A stretch of DNA of 64,000 nucleotides, taken from contig JBCCPJ010000001.1 in the NCBI GenBank assembly GCA_039024895.1, forward strand, positions 1 to 64,000. The letters are read 5' to 3'. Below the pieces are notes generated by a model, which saw only the letters and a list, made by a program, of their open reading frames with translations, was not told the DNA's origin and did not search any database. Position 1 is the first letter of the stretch. Each line of letters opens with the position of its first letter. The translations under genes and the position numbers were made by a program. Of the stretch, positions 1-8,795 are shown piece after piece. This DNA comes from JAJDOD01 sp039024895. GTDB taxonomy: Bacteria; Pseudomonadota; Alphaproteobacteria; Rhodobacterales; Rhodobacteraceae.

Positions 1-520
1 CTCTGCACATCGAACCGGGATGGCTCCCGGTTCAGTCATCTGTTTGATGTGCTCCAGGTTTCATCAGAAACCAGAAGCCGTACAAACAGTGAAGCTGACC
101 TTCCATCATCGTCCGAAGACTAGGAAGTCGATACGCAGGTGTTTGTCCATCGAAAGGACCAAACCGCCCACATATCTCTTCATTTACCATCGATTTCAAA
201 GAGCAAGACACAAACGAAACTGGATGCGCCCTAACTTGTTCGGCGCGCCCCGCCTCATCTATATCTATTTTTATTCTGCGTCTCGTTGCCTTGGTCGTAA
301 CCGCTGGCCCGTCTGGCGCCCCGTTAGCGCATGTCTGCGTCGCCGGTGAGGGGCTATCTACGTACCCTTACCAAAACCTGCAAGTGCTTTTTTGGAGAAA
401 AAGAACATTTTTTTTGCAGCCAACAAAATATGGGGCTTTGCGCATAAGCGGAGGCTACTCCTCCTGTGGATAAAGTAACATTCCCACCGTGCTGCTGTAG
501 ATTAGACAACTATCATCGTC
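1..520. other. left-edge intergenic region, no gene recognised
   Basis: I see no convincing gene here. Short open frames exist but have the composition of chance frames and no recognisable motif. An A-run followed by a T-run lies near 398-416. A single exact DnaA-box sequence TGTGGATAA occurs at 465-473, but one box alone is not evidence of an origin. The stretch probably carries the end of a neighbouring unit or the regulatory region of a gene outside the window. Confidence 0.4.
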
Positions 521-1666
521 TCAGCGTCCCGATTCCGTCGCCAACCAGCGACTCAGAAAGAACGCCAGACCCATGCCGGGAATCAACGCAGCAACGGCTA
601 CAGCCAGTGAATAGCTCTCAGACAGAAAACCGATGAGTGGCGGACCAATCAAAAATCCGCCCATTGCCACCGTCGCGGCAAAGGCGATGTTTGGGGCCTC
701 GTATCGATCATCCAGCGCGGCGATCGCCGAAACGCCAAGCGGGTAAGCCGCCGACACCCCAAACCCAACTAAAGCGAAACCAAAATAGGTAATGTCTGTC
801 GGAAGCGGCGCGACTATGACCACGAGCCCAACAATCGCACATGCAACGGTCGCCCTCGCATGGAGAACTGCGCCCAGTCGGCGTTTCAGTATATCGCCCA
901 GGAAGCGACCGGTTGCCATGAGCGCCGAGAAGATGGTCACGGCTAAAGCAGCGCGCGATCCGCTTTCCCCAAGTCTTTCCGCCATATGCACAGCGGCCCA
1001 ATCCGCCATAACGCCTTCCGTCAACGTGACCAAAAACATGAACACAGCGATCAATACGAGCGCGGTCGGCAATTGTGACGGCTTACGACGCGGTGGTGCC
1101 CGCTCTTCCCCTTCCCCCCGCATCGGACGAAGCGCATAGGCCGACAGAGCCCCTGCCACCGCGGAAACAAGCGCAAGATAGACCTGAGGTGTGTACCCCG
1201 CACTCGCCAGCACAATCACGCCAGAGCCGACCATAAGGCCTAAAGCCCAAAAGCCGTGACACCGGTTCATGATCAGAACACCTTCTCGCTTCTCTAGTCG
1301 CCCGGCATAGACATTCATCGCGACCTCAACGAAGGCCATCATCAATCCCACCACAAACAGGGCCGCAAAGAGTGTCCACGTATTCCAAGCCGCGAAAGGC
1401 AAAAGAAACGCAAAGGCTTGCAACGGGAAAAATATCATCGCCACCCGGCGAGGGCCGAATTCTCCAATCACGTAACCTGCGATTTGAAGGCCCGGCACAA
1501 GAGCTATCGGCACACCCATCAGCGCAAGAGCCAGTTGCCCCTTTGACAAACTGAGTGCTTCTTTGACTTCTGGAATCAACGCCAACCAGCCCCCAAACGC
1601 CAAAGGCTGGAGGAAAAAAACGGTCATGATGAGAAGCGTTGCGCGAAAAGCAGACGGTGCATCCAT
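521..1666 (-). CDS. MFS transporter
   Basis: This 381-residue, very hydrophobic protein has about twelve predicted membrane segments in two halves separated by a charged loop near residues 180-200 (GEGEERAPPRRK). That is the usual layout of a major facilitator superfamily permease of the inner membrane. The loop between helices 2 and 3 reads GEFGPRR, a weak version of the MFS motif A. The substrate cannot be told from sequence. Its start codon is the ATG at 1664-1666. The gene stands alone, 55 nt downstream of msrQ in the same direction, so it could be read from the msrPQ transcript. Confidence 0.8.
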   Translation of the reverse strand: MDAPSAFRATLLIMTVFFLQPLAFGGWLALIPEVKEALSLSKGQLALALMGVPIALVPGLQIAGYVIGEFGPRRVAMIFFPLQAFAFLLPFAAWNTWTLFAALFVVGLMMAFVEVAMNVYAGRLEKREGVLIMNRCHGFWALGLMVGSGVIVLASAGYTPQVYLALVSAVAGALSAYALRPMRGEGEERAPPRRKPSQLPTALVLIAVFMFLVTLTEGVMADWAAVHMAERLGESGSRAALAVTIFSALMATGRFLGDILKRRLGAVLHARATVACAIVGLVVIVAPLPTDITYFGFALVGFGVSAAYPLGVSAIAALDDRYEAPNIAFAATVAMGGFLIGPPLIGFLSESYSLAVAVAALIPGMGLAFFLSRWLATESGR

Positions 1667-1721
1667 AGGAAAAGACTACAGCGCTTCGACGCAAGAGAAA
1701 GCCGCAAAAAATCTGTTTTGG

Positions 1722-2330
1722 TCAGGCGGCCACAGTTTTACGCGGGAACCGGAAACGTGCCGCGAGGAGTAGAAGCGTAATCGCGAGGTAGACGAGCGGC
1801 TCTATCTGAAATCCCTTGGCCAACATCACATAGTGTAGTGCCGCCAGAACTGCCGCTGGATAGGTTAACTTATGCCATCCGCGCCATCGCTTCGGACCTA
1901 GCTTTCGCAGTGACAGGTTATTTGAGGTGATCGCCAGCGGGATCATCAGCACAAACGACGCCATGCCCACTGTAATGTAGGGCCGCTTCACGATGTCTGC
2001 CCAAATCTCGGACAAGATGCCCACATCCAAGAACAGCCAGACTATAAGATGCAGTGCAACATAGAAGAAGGTGATCAGGCCCAATGCACGCCGGTGCTTC
2101 ATCAAATTCACACCTGTCCACTCCCGCAAGGGACGCACGGCGAGAGTAACGATGAAGAGTTGCAAGGCCAATTCACCGAGTGAATGCTCGAGCTCTTTGA
2201 TGGGTTCAAAACCCAAACCACCCGTCAAACCCAAGTAAAACAACCACAGCGGCGGCACCACCGAGGCCAGATAGAGCAACCACGGCGGGATACGTGCCAA
2301 AAACAAGTTGATGTTCTGGGTGATGGGCAT
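1722..2330 (-). CDS. msrQ: MsrQ, haem b membrane subunit of the periplasmic methionine sulfoxide reductase
   Basis: MsrQ is the membrane cytochrome that passes electrons from the respiratory chain to MsrP, which repairs oxidised methionines in periplasmic proteins. The 202-residue protein has about six membrane segments. Histidines sit where the family binds haem b: His94 (VALHL), His153 (GWHKL) and His166 (AALHY). Length is typical. It lies 4 nt downstream of msrP in the same direction, the standard msrPQ operon order, which supports the call strongly. Confidence 0.92.
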   Translation of the reverse strand: MPITQNINLFLARIPPWLLYLASVVPPLWLFYLGLTGGLGFEPIKELEHSLGELALQLFIVTLAVRPLREWTGVNLMKHRRALGLITFFYVALHLIVWLFLDVGILSEIWADIVKRPYITVGMASFVLMIPLAITSNNLSLRKLGPKRWRGWHKLTYPAAVLAALHYVMLAKGFQIEPLVYLAITLLLLAARFRFPRKTVAA

Positions 2331-2334
2331 GTCG

Positions 2335-3267
2335 TTAATGGAACTCTATCAAGTCCATGCCTTCGTATAGCGCGGCGACTTCATCTTCATACCCGTTGAA
2401 CATGAGCGTCTCTGTTTGCTTGGCAAACAGGCCACCGCCCACACGACGCTCGTACCGCTGGCTCCAGCGCGGATGATCGCGCCCGGGGTTCACGTTCGAG
2501 TAAAAGCCGTACTCTCGTGGCGCATATTGGTTCCACGCTGTCGGCGGTTGATCTTCAACAAGTGAGATACGGACAATCGATTTGATTGACTTATACCCGT
2601 ACTTCCACGGCACGACCAAGCGGATTGGAGCGCCGTTTTGGTTAGGCATTGGCTCATCATAGAGACCTGTGGCCATGATTGTTAAAGGGTGCATCGCCTC
2701 ATCTAAGCGCAACCCTTCGCGGTAGGGCCAATCAATGACGGGACGACTGACACCCGGCATTTCCTCCGGACGGTATGCTGTCTCAAAGGCCACGTACTTT
2801 GCGCCCGACTGAACACCGACCTTCGCCAGCAAATCCGCAAGCTCGAAACCAACCCATGGAATGACCATTGACCACCGCTCGACGCATCGGAAGCGATAGA
2901 TACGTTCTTCTAGGGCCATATCGGCTAGGATTTCGTCCATGGTGTATGTGCCAGGAGCATCAACCAAGCCGTCTATCTCAACTGACCACGGCTCCGTCGT
3001 CAGCATATGAGCATAGCGCGCCGGATCCCCCTTATCAGTGCCGAACTCGTAAAAATTGTTATAGGACGTAATTTCCTCAAAAGTGTTCGGCTCAAGGTCT
3101 TTTCCAAAATCCGTCTTCAACGCGCCAAGTGAGGCTGCGGCTGGTCCGGCAACGGAACCGAGCGCCAAAGCACTCGCACCGCCAGCTATGAGTGCACGCC
3201 GGTTTAACCATACGCTTTTGGGTGTCACGTCTTCCCGACCGAGATCACTTTTGTATCGTCCAGCCAT
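2335..3267 (-). CDS. msrP: MsrP, periplasmic methionine sulfoxide reductase catalytic subunit
   Basis: MsrP (YedY) is a molybdopterin enzyme exported folded by the Tat system that reduces methionine sulfoxide in periplasmic proteins. The N-terminus has a twin-arginine signal (NRRALIAGG, residues 22-30) and an Ala-rich hydrophobic stretch. The single molybdenum-ligand cysteine is Cys128 in RFRCVERW, and further family segments (WKYGYKS, NVNPGRDHPRW) are present. I chose the ATG at 3265-3267 because GAAGGAGG lies just upstream with 5 nt spacing; an in-frame start 15 nt earlier lacks this. Length is about 310 residues. First gene of the msrPQ operon. Confidence 0.93.
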   Translation of the reverse strand: MAGRYKSDLGREDVTPKSVWLNRRALIAGGASALALGSVAGPAAASLGALKTDFGKDLEPNTFEEITSYNNFYEFGTDKGDPARYAHMLTTEPWSVEIDGLVDAPGTYTMDEILADMALEERIYRFRCVERWSMVIPWVGFELADLLAKVGVQSGAKYVAFETAYRPEEMPGVSRPVIDWPYREGLRLDEAMHPLTIMATGLYDEPMPNQNGAPIRLVVPWKYGYKSIKSIVRISLVEDQPPTAWNQYAPREYGFYSNVNPGRDHPRWSQRYERRVGGGLFAKQTETLMFNGYEDEVAALYEGMDLIEFH

Positions 3268-3478
3268 CGCGGCCTCCTTCAATAGATGACACCCCTAAAA
3301 TGTAGGGCTTGGGCGCCCTTCGCAATTCCCTTCACGGCATCGTCATGTGTCCCAAAAAGATGTCACAATTCGGCTTCGATTTGCGAGAGACGGAAACGTA
3401 TACGCGCGGGAAAACTCTAACCTTCCATTAAGGCCGACGTCGTAGACACGCGCATCTGAACAAAGAAGAAGACCCGCT

Positions 3479-4168
3479 GTGTTAGACTCCAACAGACTCG
3501 ATCAATACTGGACGGACGAACTCCGTGCTGGCGGAAAGTTAGTATTCCAAATCATCGAACCTGAACTCGATAGGATAATGCACGATATCTACGTGTTTCT
3601 CCTTGGCATCAAACGTAGCGACGTAACCAAAGATCAAATCGAACGCGGCTTCATAAAGTTTCAGAACATTTTGTGCGGAAAGTTCTCCGACGAGTTCTTC
3701 GCGACCCAACAAAAGACCTCCCGCCTTCTGATTGAGAAAAACGTCGATTTTATCCAGTATCTTCAGTGCTACGCAATTTACCATCGCGAATGCGCACTCT
3801 GCTTGGCGCGCCATTGCCTCGATAACGGTCGCGTTCAGGATGAGTTGTTTATGGCCCTGCATCTTGCACTCCAATGCGATGCCAGCGTCTCGATGAGTTG
3901 CTACTTCGTCGTCATGGAGGAAGCAAACGCGGCAAAAACGAAAGAAATGACTGAAGAAAACAACGCCAAGATAATGGATATCTCGAACTCGATCGGGCGC
4001 TTCTCCACACAGACCAAGATGTTGTCTATCAATGCCGCGGTCGAAGCTGCGAGAGCAGGTGAAGCCGGGAAAGGCTTCGCGGTGGTTGCGTCGGAGATCA
4101 AAAACATGGCCTCCAAAGTTCAGAACGCCACTAACGAAATTGAAAAGCTAGCAGGCAATTCGCGTTAA
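3479..4168 (+). CDS. short soluble chemoreceptor-like protein with protoglobin-type sensor
   Basis: This 229-residue protein has no membrane segment or HAMP domain. Residues about 5-150 look like a sensor globin (IIEPELDRIMHDIY, then a long helical part). Residues about 160-225 match the hairpin tip of a methyl-accepting chemotaxis protein (INAAVEAARAGEAGKGFAVV, residues 184-203), the part that contacts CheA and CheW. The signalling arm is far shorter than in ordinary receptors. In the segment where protoglobins carry the haem-binding His, I read KTSRLLIEKNV with no His, so haem binding is doubtful. Start is a GTG at 3479. A role in cytoplasmic redox or energy sensing is inference. Confidence 0.72.
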   Translation: MLDSNRLDQYWTDELRAGGKLVFQIIEPELDRIMHDIYVFLLGIKRSDVTKDQIERGFIKFQNILCGKFSDEFFATQQKTSRLLIEKNVDFIQYLQCYAIYHRECALCLARHCLDNGRVQDELFMALHLALQCDASVSMSCYFVVMEEANAAKTKEMTEENNAKIMDISNSIGRFSTQTKMLSINAAVEAARAGEAGKGFAVVASEIKNMASKVQNATNEIEKLAGNSR

Positions 4169-4361
4169 ATTTATTCTCGCGTTCTCACAGGCATTCACAG
4201 AACCGTGACTGGACCCGTCCAGCGGCAGACGCTTAGGGCGCAACGCATTGTCGTCAAATTGCAATTGCGGCATGTCGCTCATGATCCACCCCGAAAACTG
4301 TCGCGTAGGAACCGTGATGCCAAGTAACGCATCGCTAATTTTTACCTTATGGGAGACTAAG

Positions 4362-4841
4362 ATGATCCGCTCGACATTAGCAATTGCAGCCGCAGCACTG
4401 ATCGCCCTGCCTGCCTATGCAGGCAGCATGAAGAAAGACATCGTCGATACAGCAGCAGAAGCCGGCTCATTCTCGACACTTCTGGCCGCTGCCGAAGCTG
4501 CAGGGCTCGTTGACACCCTGAAGGGCGATGGCCCGTTCACCGTCTTCGCTCCAACCGATGACGCTTTCGCAGCGCTGCCCGAAGGCACCGTTGAGGAATT
4601 GCTAAAGCCCGAAAATAAAGAGCAGCTTGTTTCTATCCTGACCTATCACGTGGTGCCAGGCAAAGTCATGTCTGGCGATCTGTCTGACGATATGGCCGCC
4701 ACAACGGTCCAAGGGTCCGACATCATGATCGACCTCGACAACGGCGTAATGGTCGAAGAGGCCACTGTTGTAACGGCCGATATCGAAACATCTAACGGTG
4801 TTATCCACGTCATTGACGCTGTGATCCTGCCGGAAAGCTGA
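4362..4841 (+). CDS. fasciclin (FAS1) domain secreted protein
   Basis: After a signal peptide (MIRSTLAIAAAALIALPAYA, cleavage after AYA) comes one FAS1 domain of about 135 residues. Both FAS1 hallmarks are present: H1-like GPFTVFAPTDDAFAALP and the H2-like end SNGVIHVIDAVILP, with the YHVVPG segment between. Bacterial FAS1 proteins are periplasmic or secreted and linked to adhesion; the exact role is unknown. The ATG at 4362 is preferred because it begins the signal peptide and has GGGAG upstream; an upstream in-frame start would add 38 non-secretory residues. A strong terminator follows, so the gene is monocistronic. Confidence 0.88.
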   Translation: MIRSTLAIAAAALIALPAYAGSMKKDIVDTAAEAGSFSTLLAAAEAAGLVDTLKGDGPFTVFAPTDDAFAALPEGTVEELLKPENKEQLVSILTYHVVPGKVMSGDLSDDMAATTVQGSDIMIDLDNGVMVEEATVVTADIETSNGVIHVIDAVILPES

Positions 4842-4860
4842 GTTCTGTAAATGAACCTAA

Positions 4861-4889
4861 AGAGCGGTCCCTAGGGCCGCTCTTTTTTT
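4861..4889 (+). terminator. rho-independent terminator of the fasciclin gene
   Basis: The hairpin has the 7-bp outer stem AGAGCGG/CCGCTCT, with inner pairing around TCCCTAGGG, and is followed directly by a run of seven T. It lies 20 nt after the stop codon of the fasciclin gene. Confidence 0.9.
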
Positions 4890-4976
4890 GTCCGAGTAGA
4901 CTATTCTTCTTGAGTTCAGTCACATGTCTTTGACGTGGCTACCGCCTGTGGCAGCCAAAAGTCACGCTCAGAGTTT

Positions 4977-6632
4977 TCAGCAAAAACTTCCATGACAAAA
5001 CCACCCGGGCGACAGAGTGTCCCCGTGAGCATAGTACAACCAAAGTCGATCTCCGGATCGGGTCGTAACGCGCCAATAATCCCGCACACCAGTTCGCCAA
5101 TCTGCGTCGTCAAGCCACCATTCCGGTGAAATACGTTCCGGCCCAAGCGCCGTGTAGGTTTGAAACATACGATTACGCCATCGAAACGTCGCAGGGAGAT
5201 GGGGCGTCTCGTCGGCGGTCACAATCTCGGGCCGCCAAAGCTCCATTGGCCGCGGCGCTCGGGGGCTTGGCCATCGCGCAGCGGGCTCTGACCAGGCGGC
5301 AGCCAGCACTTTAGATGTCTTTTCCGGAACATTACTATCGGCAGGGTGCAAACGCGTGATCGCCTCCAACCCGATCCGCCCCCCAATCCGACCAAGCAAG
5401 TCCGCCATCTCATCAGAACCGGAAAGCCGCATTGCCCCATCGGTCGCTGCGTCCACATGGCCTCGATGCTGATGTATATTGACAGGCTCCGTCACAGTTG
5501 CATCAAGGCGGATCATATCGATCCCAAAGCCAGCATCGATATCGTCTGCTTTCATCGCCAGCAAAGGGCGAATGCGGTCCGGTTCGAAGGAAGGTCGTGC
5601 GAGCCCCACTTCGACAGTGTCCATTGTATGATCGCTCCGGTGACATTCCATACGAATGCGTCGCACCCCGCGACCTGCGTTCTGCAACTTCTCTGAAAGA
5701 GGCGGCAAAAGCCGGTCGAGCGCGGCCATAATGTCTGAGGCAAGGCCTACAGGCTCAGGCAAGGTCAGACGCACTGCAAAGTAATCTGGCGCGCGCGCCG
5801 GATTGACTGGTTCAGGCTCCACACCCAGTGCCTGATCGAGACGACGCACCAGATGTCGACCAAACCGTCGGGCAAGACCCGCACGAGGCTGGCCCGCCAG
5901 ATCTCCAATTTGACGGAGACCAAGGCGGTTGAGCGTGGCTATGGTGTCTTCTTCCAATCGTAATGCAGCTACTGGGAGCATGGAGATGGATGTTCGGGTT
6001 TGCCCGCTGGCAGCTATTCTCGAGCTATGGTTCTGTAGCGATTGCGTGCGAGGCGCGGGACCACCGCGTTCCCAATGGCGTCGTCTGGCGGCACGTGACC
6101 GCGTGGCTCGCGCCTCTTGCGCTATATCATCGCCGGAACGCGCGCGCGCCTGCCGGGTACCTGCAAACCTCGCCAGCGCCCAAGCCGCGCCTACCGTATC
6201 CGCGAGCCCCATCTGCACGGTCAGTCCAAGATCAATACAATCGGCTTCAACGGCTTCCATAAGCGCCACTTCACCACCAAAGAGGTGAGCGCAACCGGTC
6301 AAATCGACCACGAGGCTATCCGGAGCTTCTTCCGAAACCCACGGGCTGAATTTACCCGCCCAGCGGCGAAGCACTGCCAGAAACCCGCGATCCATCTCGA
6401 CATTCTGCAACTGCGTTTGGAGTTCGGGACACATGGCATGTGCATCGCTCAAAGGCTGACCACGTGTAAGACCCGCCGCTTCTGCCTCCGCTGAAAGTGA
6501 GACCAAAACCTGCGCATTCTTTACATTTCCCACGACCGCAAATGGACTTGGCAGTAAGCCGCGGCTGTCACGAAGACAACGCTCGGCCGCAAGACGCGGG
6601 AACCAGAGCGAGAGGATACGTCGCTGGGGCAT
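4977..6632 (-). CDS. imuB: ImuB, Y-family polymerase-like mutagenesis protein
   Basis: ImuB is a catalytically inactive Y-family polymerase homologue that bridges the beta clamp, ImuA and the error-prone polymerase DnaE2 in the SOS mutasome. The 551-residue protein begins with the family signature RILSLWFPRLAAER (residues 4-17) and ends in the usual LWLYYAHGDTLSPGWFCHG. The helix-hairpin-helix part is near ATLNRLGLRQIGDLAG. An unusual Arg-rich linker lies at about 170-200 (RATRSRAARRRHW). Normally it sits in an imuA-imuB-dnaE2 cassette, but here both neighbours are unrelated. A perfect LexA box lies 20 nt upstream of its ATG, so SOS induction is likely. Confidence 0.88.
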   Translation of the reverse strand: MPQRRILSLWFPRLAAERCLRDSRGLLPSPFAVVGNVKNAQVLVSLSAEAEAAGLTRGQPLSDAHAMCPELQTQLQNVEMDRGFLAVLRRWAGKFSPWVSEEAPDSLVVDLTGCAHLFGGEVALMEAVEADCIDLGLTVQMGLADTVGAAWALARFAGTRQARARSGDDIAQEARATRSRAARRRHWERGGPAPRTQSLQNHSSRIAASGQTRTSISMLPVAALRLEEDTIATLNRLGLRQIGDLAGQPRAGLARRFGRHLVRRLDQALGVEPEPVNPARAPDYFAVRLTLPEPVGLASDIMAALDRLLPPLSEKLQNAGRGVRRIRMECHRSDHTMDTVEVGLARPSFEPDRIRPLLAMKADDIDAGFGIDMIRLDATVTEPVNIHQHRGHVDAATDGAMRLSGSDEMADLLGRIGGRIGLEAITRLHPADSNVPEKTSKVLAAAWSEPAARWPSPRAPRPMELWRPEIVTADETPHLPATFRWRNRMFQTYTALGPERISPEWWLDDADWRTGVRDYWRVTTRSGDRLWLYYAHGDTLSPGWFCHGSFC

Positions 6633-6651
6633 GGGCAGACAGCATGCTAAT

Positions 6652-6666
6652 GTTCACTTTACGTTC
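6652..6666. promoter_or_regulatory. LexA (SOS) box, alphaproteobacterial type
   Basis: The sequence GTTC-ACTTTAC-GTTC is an exact match to the alphaproteobacterial LexA operator GTTC-N7-GTTC. It lies 20 nt upstream of the imuB start and 122 nt upstream of the divergent cytochrome b561 gene. Because imuB is a known SOS gene in this class, the match is unlikely to be chance. Confidence 0.85.
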
Positions 6667-6788
6667 TAATATAATCTGACAACCACATTCTGTCGAGTCT
6701 CGCGCGCATCGTACTGCGGGAATAAAGACTTGCCCTGATGCGTAGTAAAAGCACATTCTTGCAAACAGCAGAAAAGGCACATCGCCCC

Positions 6789-7991
6789 ATGTCCCTGACT
6801 AACACAGCCACCCGCTATGGATCAGTCACCAAAACCTTTCACTGGCTTACGGCTTTATTGATCTTGGCCTTGATACCAAGCGGCATTATCGCGAACGGCT
6901 TGCCCTATGACACGCCCGAAGCGTTAGCTCAGAAGGCACAACTATTCTCGATCCACAAAACAATGGGTGTCGTACTTTTTGCGGTCGCGCTCCTGAGAAT
7001 TCTTTGGGCTTTAAGCCAACCAAAGCCAAAATCACTTCAACCTGATCGAAAGGCCGAACATTTTCTCGCTGCGACCGCGCATTGGGTTCTGTACGGATCA
7101 CTCGTTCTGGTACCACTCTCAGGCTGGATGCATCACGCAGCGACAGAAGGCTTCGCTCCGATCCTGTTGCCCATTGGTCAAGGTTTGCCGTTCGTACCAA
7201 AATCGACGTTGGTTGCCGACATCTCCGCCAGTCTTCACATCATTTTCGAGCGTGTGCTTGTGGTAGCCTTATTCCTTCATGTCGCCGGGGCGTTAAAGCA
7301 CCACTTCATCGACCGCGATGTCACGCTAAAACGTATGTGGTTTGGGAGAGCTGAAGGCGGTGCAGACGAGAAACAAGCCGGAAAGCTTGCGCCCGTATTC
7401 GCAGCTATCTCAGCTTGGGTTGTCGCCATTGGAATTGGTGCTTCGCAAGGACTTTTTGAGTCGCACGAAACCACAGCAGTGGCTGTCGCACTCGCGGAAG
7501 TGGAAAGCGATTGGACAGTTGAAAGCGGAACACTTGCGATCACGGTCAAGCAGCTCGGATCGGATGTGCAAGGTAGTTTCGATGATTGGACGGCTGCGAT
7601 CACTTTTGATGAAACCGCCGATGAATCGTTGGGCAATGTTGAGGTGACTATTGCCATTCCGTCATTAACATTGGGTTCCGTAACCGAACAAGCAATGGGT
7701 GCCGAATTCTTCAATGCCGCCGAATACCCGACGGCATCATTCATCGCAGACATCACTCGGACCGAAGACGGATACGCTGCTTCTGGCACCTTGACGATGA
7801 AAGGCGCGGCTGTTCCTGTCGAGTTGCCGTTTACATTGAAACTCGACGGCGATCGGGCAGAGATGACAGGCCAACTCACCCTTGATCGGCTGGACTTCGC
7901 AATTGGAGGCGGAACAGACGAAGGTTCACTGGGCTTCGGTGTATTAGTTGACGTGACGCTAATAGCGGTCAGAGGCGATGGAGCCGTTTAA
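6789..7991 (+). CDS. cytochrome b561 fused to a YceI-like domain
   Basis: Residues about 5-190 are a four-helix cytochrome b561 of the bacterial di-haem type (TKTFHWLTALLI, FSIHKTMGV, LHIIFERVL and LFLHVAGALKHHFIDRD supply the His ligands). After another membrane segment (AAISAWVVAIGIG), residues about 230-400 form a YceI lipocalin-like domain (VESDWTVE, EFFNAAEYPTASF). YceI proteins bind polyprenyl compounds in the periplasm, so the fusion suggests a membrane haem protein working with a quinone-like ligand; that is inference. The ATG at 6789 starts the conserved cytochrome; an upstream in-frame ATG at 6738 is possible. A hairpin terminator follows, and a separate YceI gene faces it. Confidence 0.85.
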   Translation: MSLTNTATRYGSVTKTFHWLTALLILALIPSGIIANGLPYDTPEALAQKAQLFSIHKTMGVVLFAVALLRILWALSQPKPKSLQPDRKAEHFLAATAHWVLYGSLVLVPLSGWMHHAATEGFAPILLPIGQGLPFVPKSTLVADISASLHIIFERVLVVALFLHVAGALKHHFIDRDVTLKRMWFGRAEGGADEKQAGKLAPVFAAISAWVVAIGIGASQGLFESHETTAVAVALAEVESDWTVESGTLAITVKQLGSDVQGSFDDWTAAITFDETADESLGNVEVTIAIPSLTLGSVTEQAMGAEFFNAAEYPTASFIADITRTEDGYAASGTLTMKGAAVPVELPFTLKLDGDRAEMTGQLTLDRLDFAIGGGTDEGSLGFGVLVDVTLIAVRGDGAV

Positions 7992-8032
7992 TCGTTAGCG
8001 AGCATTTGCGGGGATACTGTAAGAAAGAAATT

Positions 8033-8064
8033 AGGCCCGCGCGGGTAACGCGGGCCTCGTTTTG
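8033..8064. terminator. hairpin terminator between convergent genes
   Basis: A 9-bp perfect stem AGGCCCGCG/CGCGGGCCT with a 7-nt loop is followed by CGTTTT on the plus strand. On the other strand the hairpin is followed by a T-rich run (AATTTCTTTCTT). It lies between the stop codons of the cytochrome b561-YceI gene and the convergent YceI gene, so it probably ends transcription from both sides. Confidence 0.82.
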
Positions 8065-8079
8065 CAGCTGGAAGACAAG

Positions 8080-8655
8080 TTAGCCGGCCTTTTGGGCCTC
8101 GATTGAGATCGTCACTTCAACTTCGTCACTTACCGCCGGAGCGAAGGCGCCAAGGCCGAAATCGGACCGCAAAAGTGTGGTGGTTGCATCAAAGCCGGCC
8201 CACTCCTTTTGCGCCATCGGGTGTGTCCCGGTCTGGTTCAGTTTAGCATCCAAAGTCACGGATTTTGTCATGCCGTTCATGGAGAGGTCACCCGTTATCA
8301 TGGCCGTGTCGTCACCTGTCACATCGATAGCGGTCGACGTAAAGGTCACCAAGTCGCCTTCCGAAGCGCCGAAAAAATCACCCGACATGAAATGGCCGTC
8401 ACGCTGTTCCCAGCCGGTAAACATGGACATAACTGGCATCGATACCGTGACGCTTGAGTTCGCAGGGCTCTCCTGATCGAACATGATCTCGCCTTCAAAA
8501 CCGGAGAACATGCCAAAAGTCGTCGAATAACCAAGGTGATTATAGCTGAAGACCACCTGGCTGTGGCTCGAATCCAGCGTGTACTTATCCGCGGCAAAAG
8601 CCGTAGAAACGGCTAAACCAGCAAGAAATGTTGACGCGACTAGTAGGGGTTTCAT
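8080..8655 (-). CDS. YceI family periplasmic protein
   Basis: The 191-residue protein has a signal peptide (MKPLLVASTFLAGLAVSTAFA) and then a complete YceI lipocalin-like domain. It opens with the typical YTLDSSHSQVVFSYNHLGYS and contains the WEQRDGHFMSGDFF segment. YceI proteins have an eight-stranded barrel that binds isoprenoid or polyprenyl lipids in the periplasm. It is convergent with a gene that carries its own YceI domain, so the two barrels may serve the same lipid or quinone pathway. Start ATG at 8653-8655. Confidence 0.9.
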   Translation of the reverse strand: MKPLLVASTFLAGLAVSTAFAADKYTLDSSHSQVVFSYNHLGYSTTFGMFSGFEGEIMFDQESPANSSVTVSMPVMSMFTGWEQRDGHFMSGDFFGASEGDLVTFTSTAIDVTGDDTAMITGDLSMNGMTKSVTLDAKLNQTGTHPMAQKEWAGFDATTTLLRSDFGLGAFAPAVSDEVEVTISIEAQKAG

Positions 8656-8795
8656 ATCTGATCACTCCGAGTTGGAAATATGCCTGTAAACTGCCTCACA
8701 GCGACCATTTGGCAAGCCGAAGTTGCTCAACAGCCCGTGAGCGTGCATGCACAGAACCCGGAATTTTTCCACCGACTTCGGCAAATTTATCCGAA

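Noticed and set aside
465..473. DnaA box TGTGGATAA as a sign of a replication origin
   Set aside because: A single box without further boxes, a clear AT-rich unwinding element or origin-linked genes.
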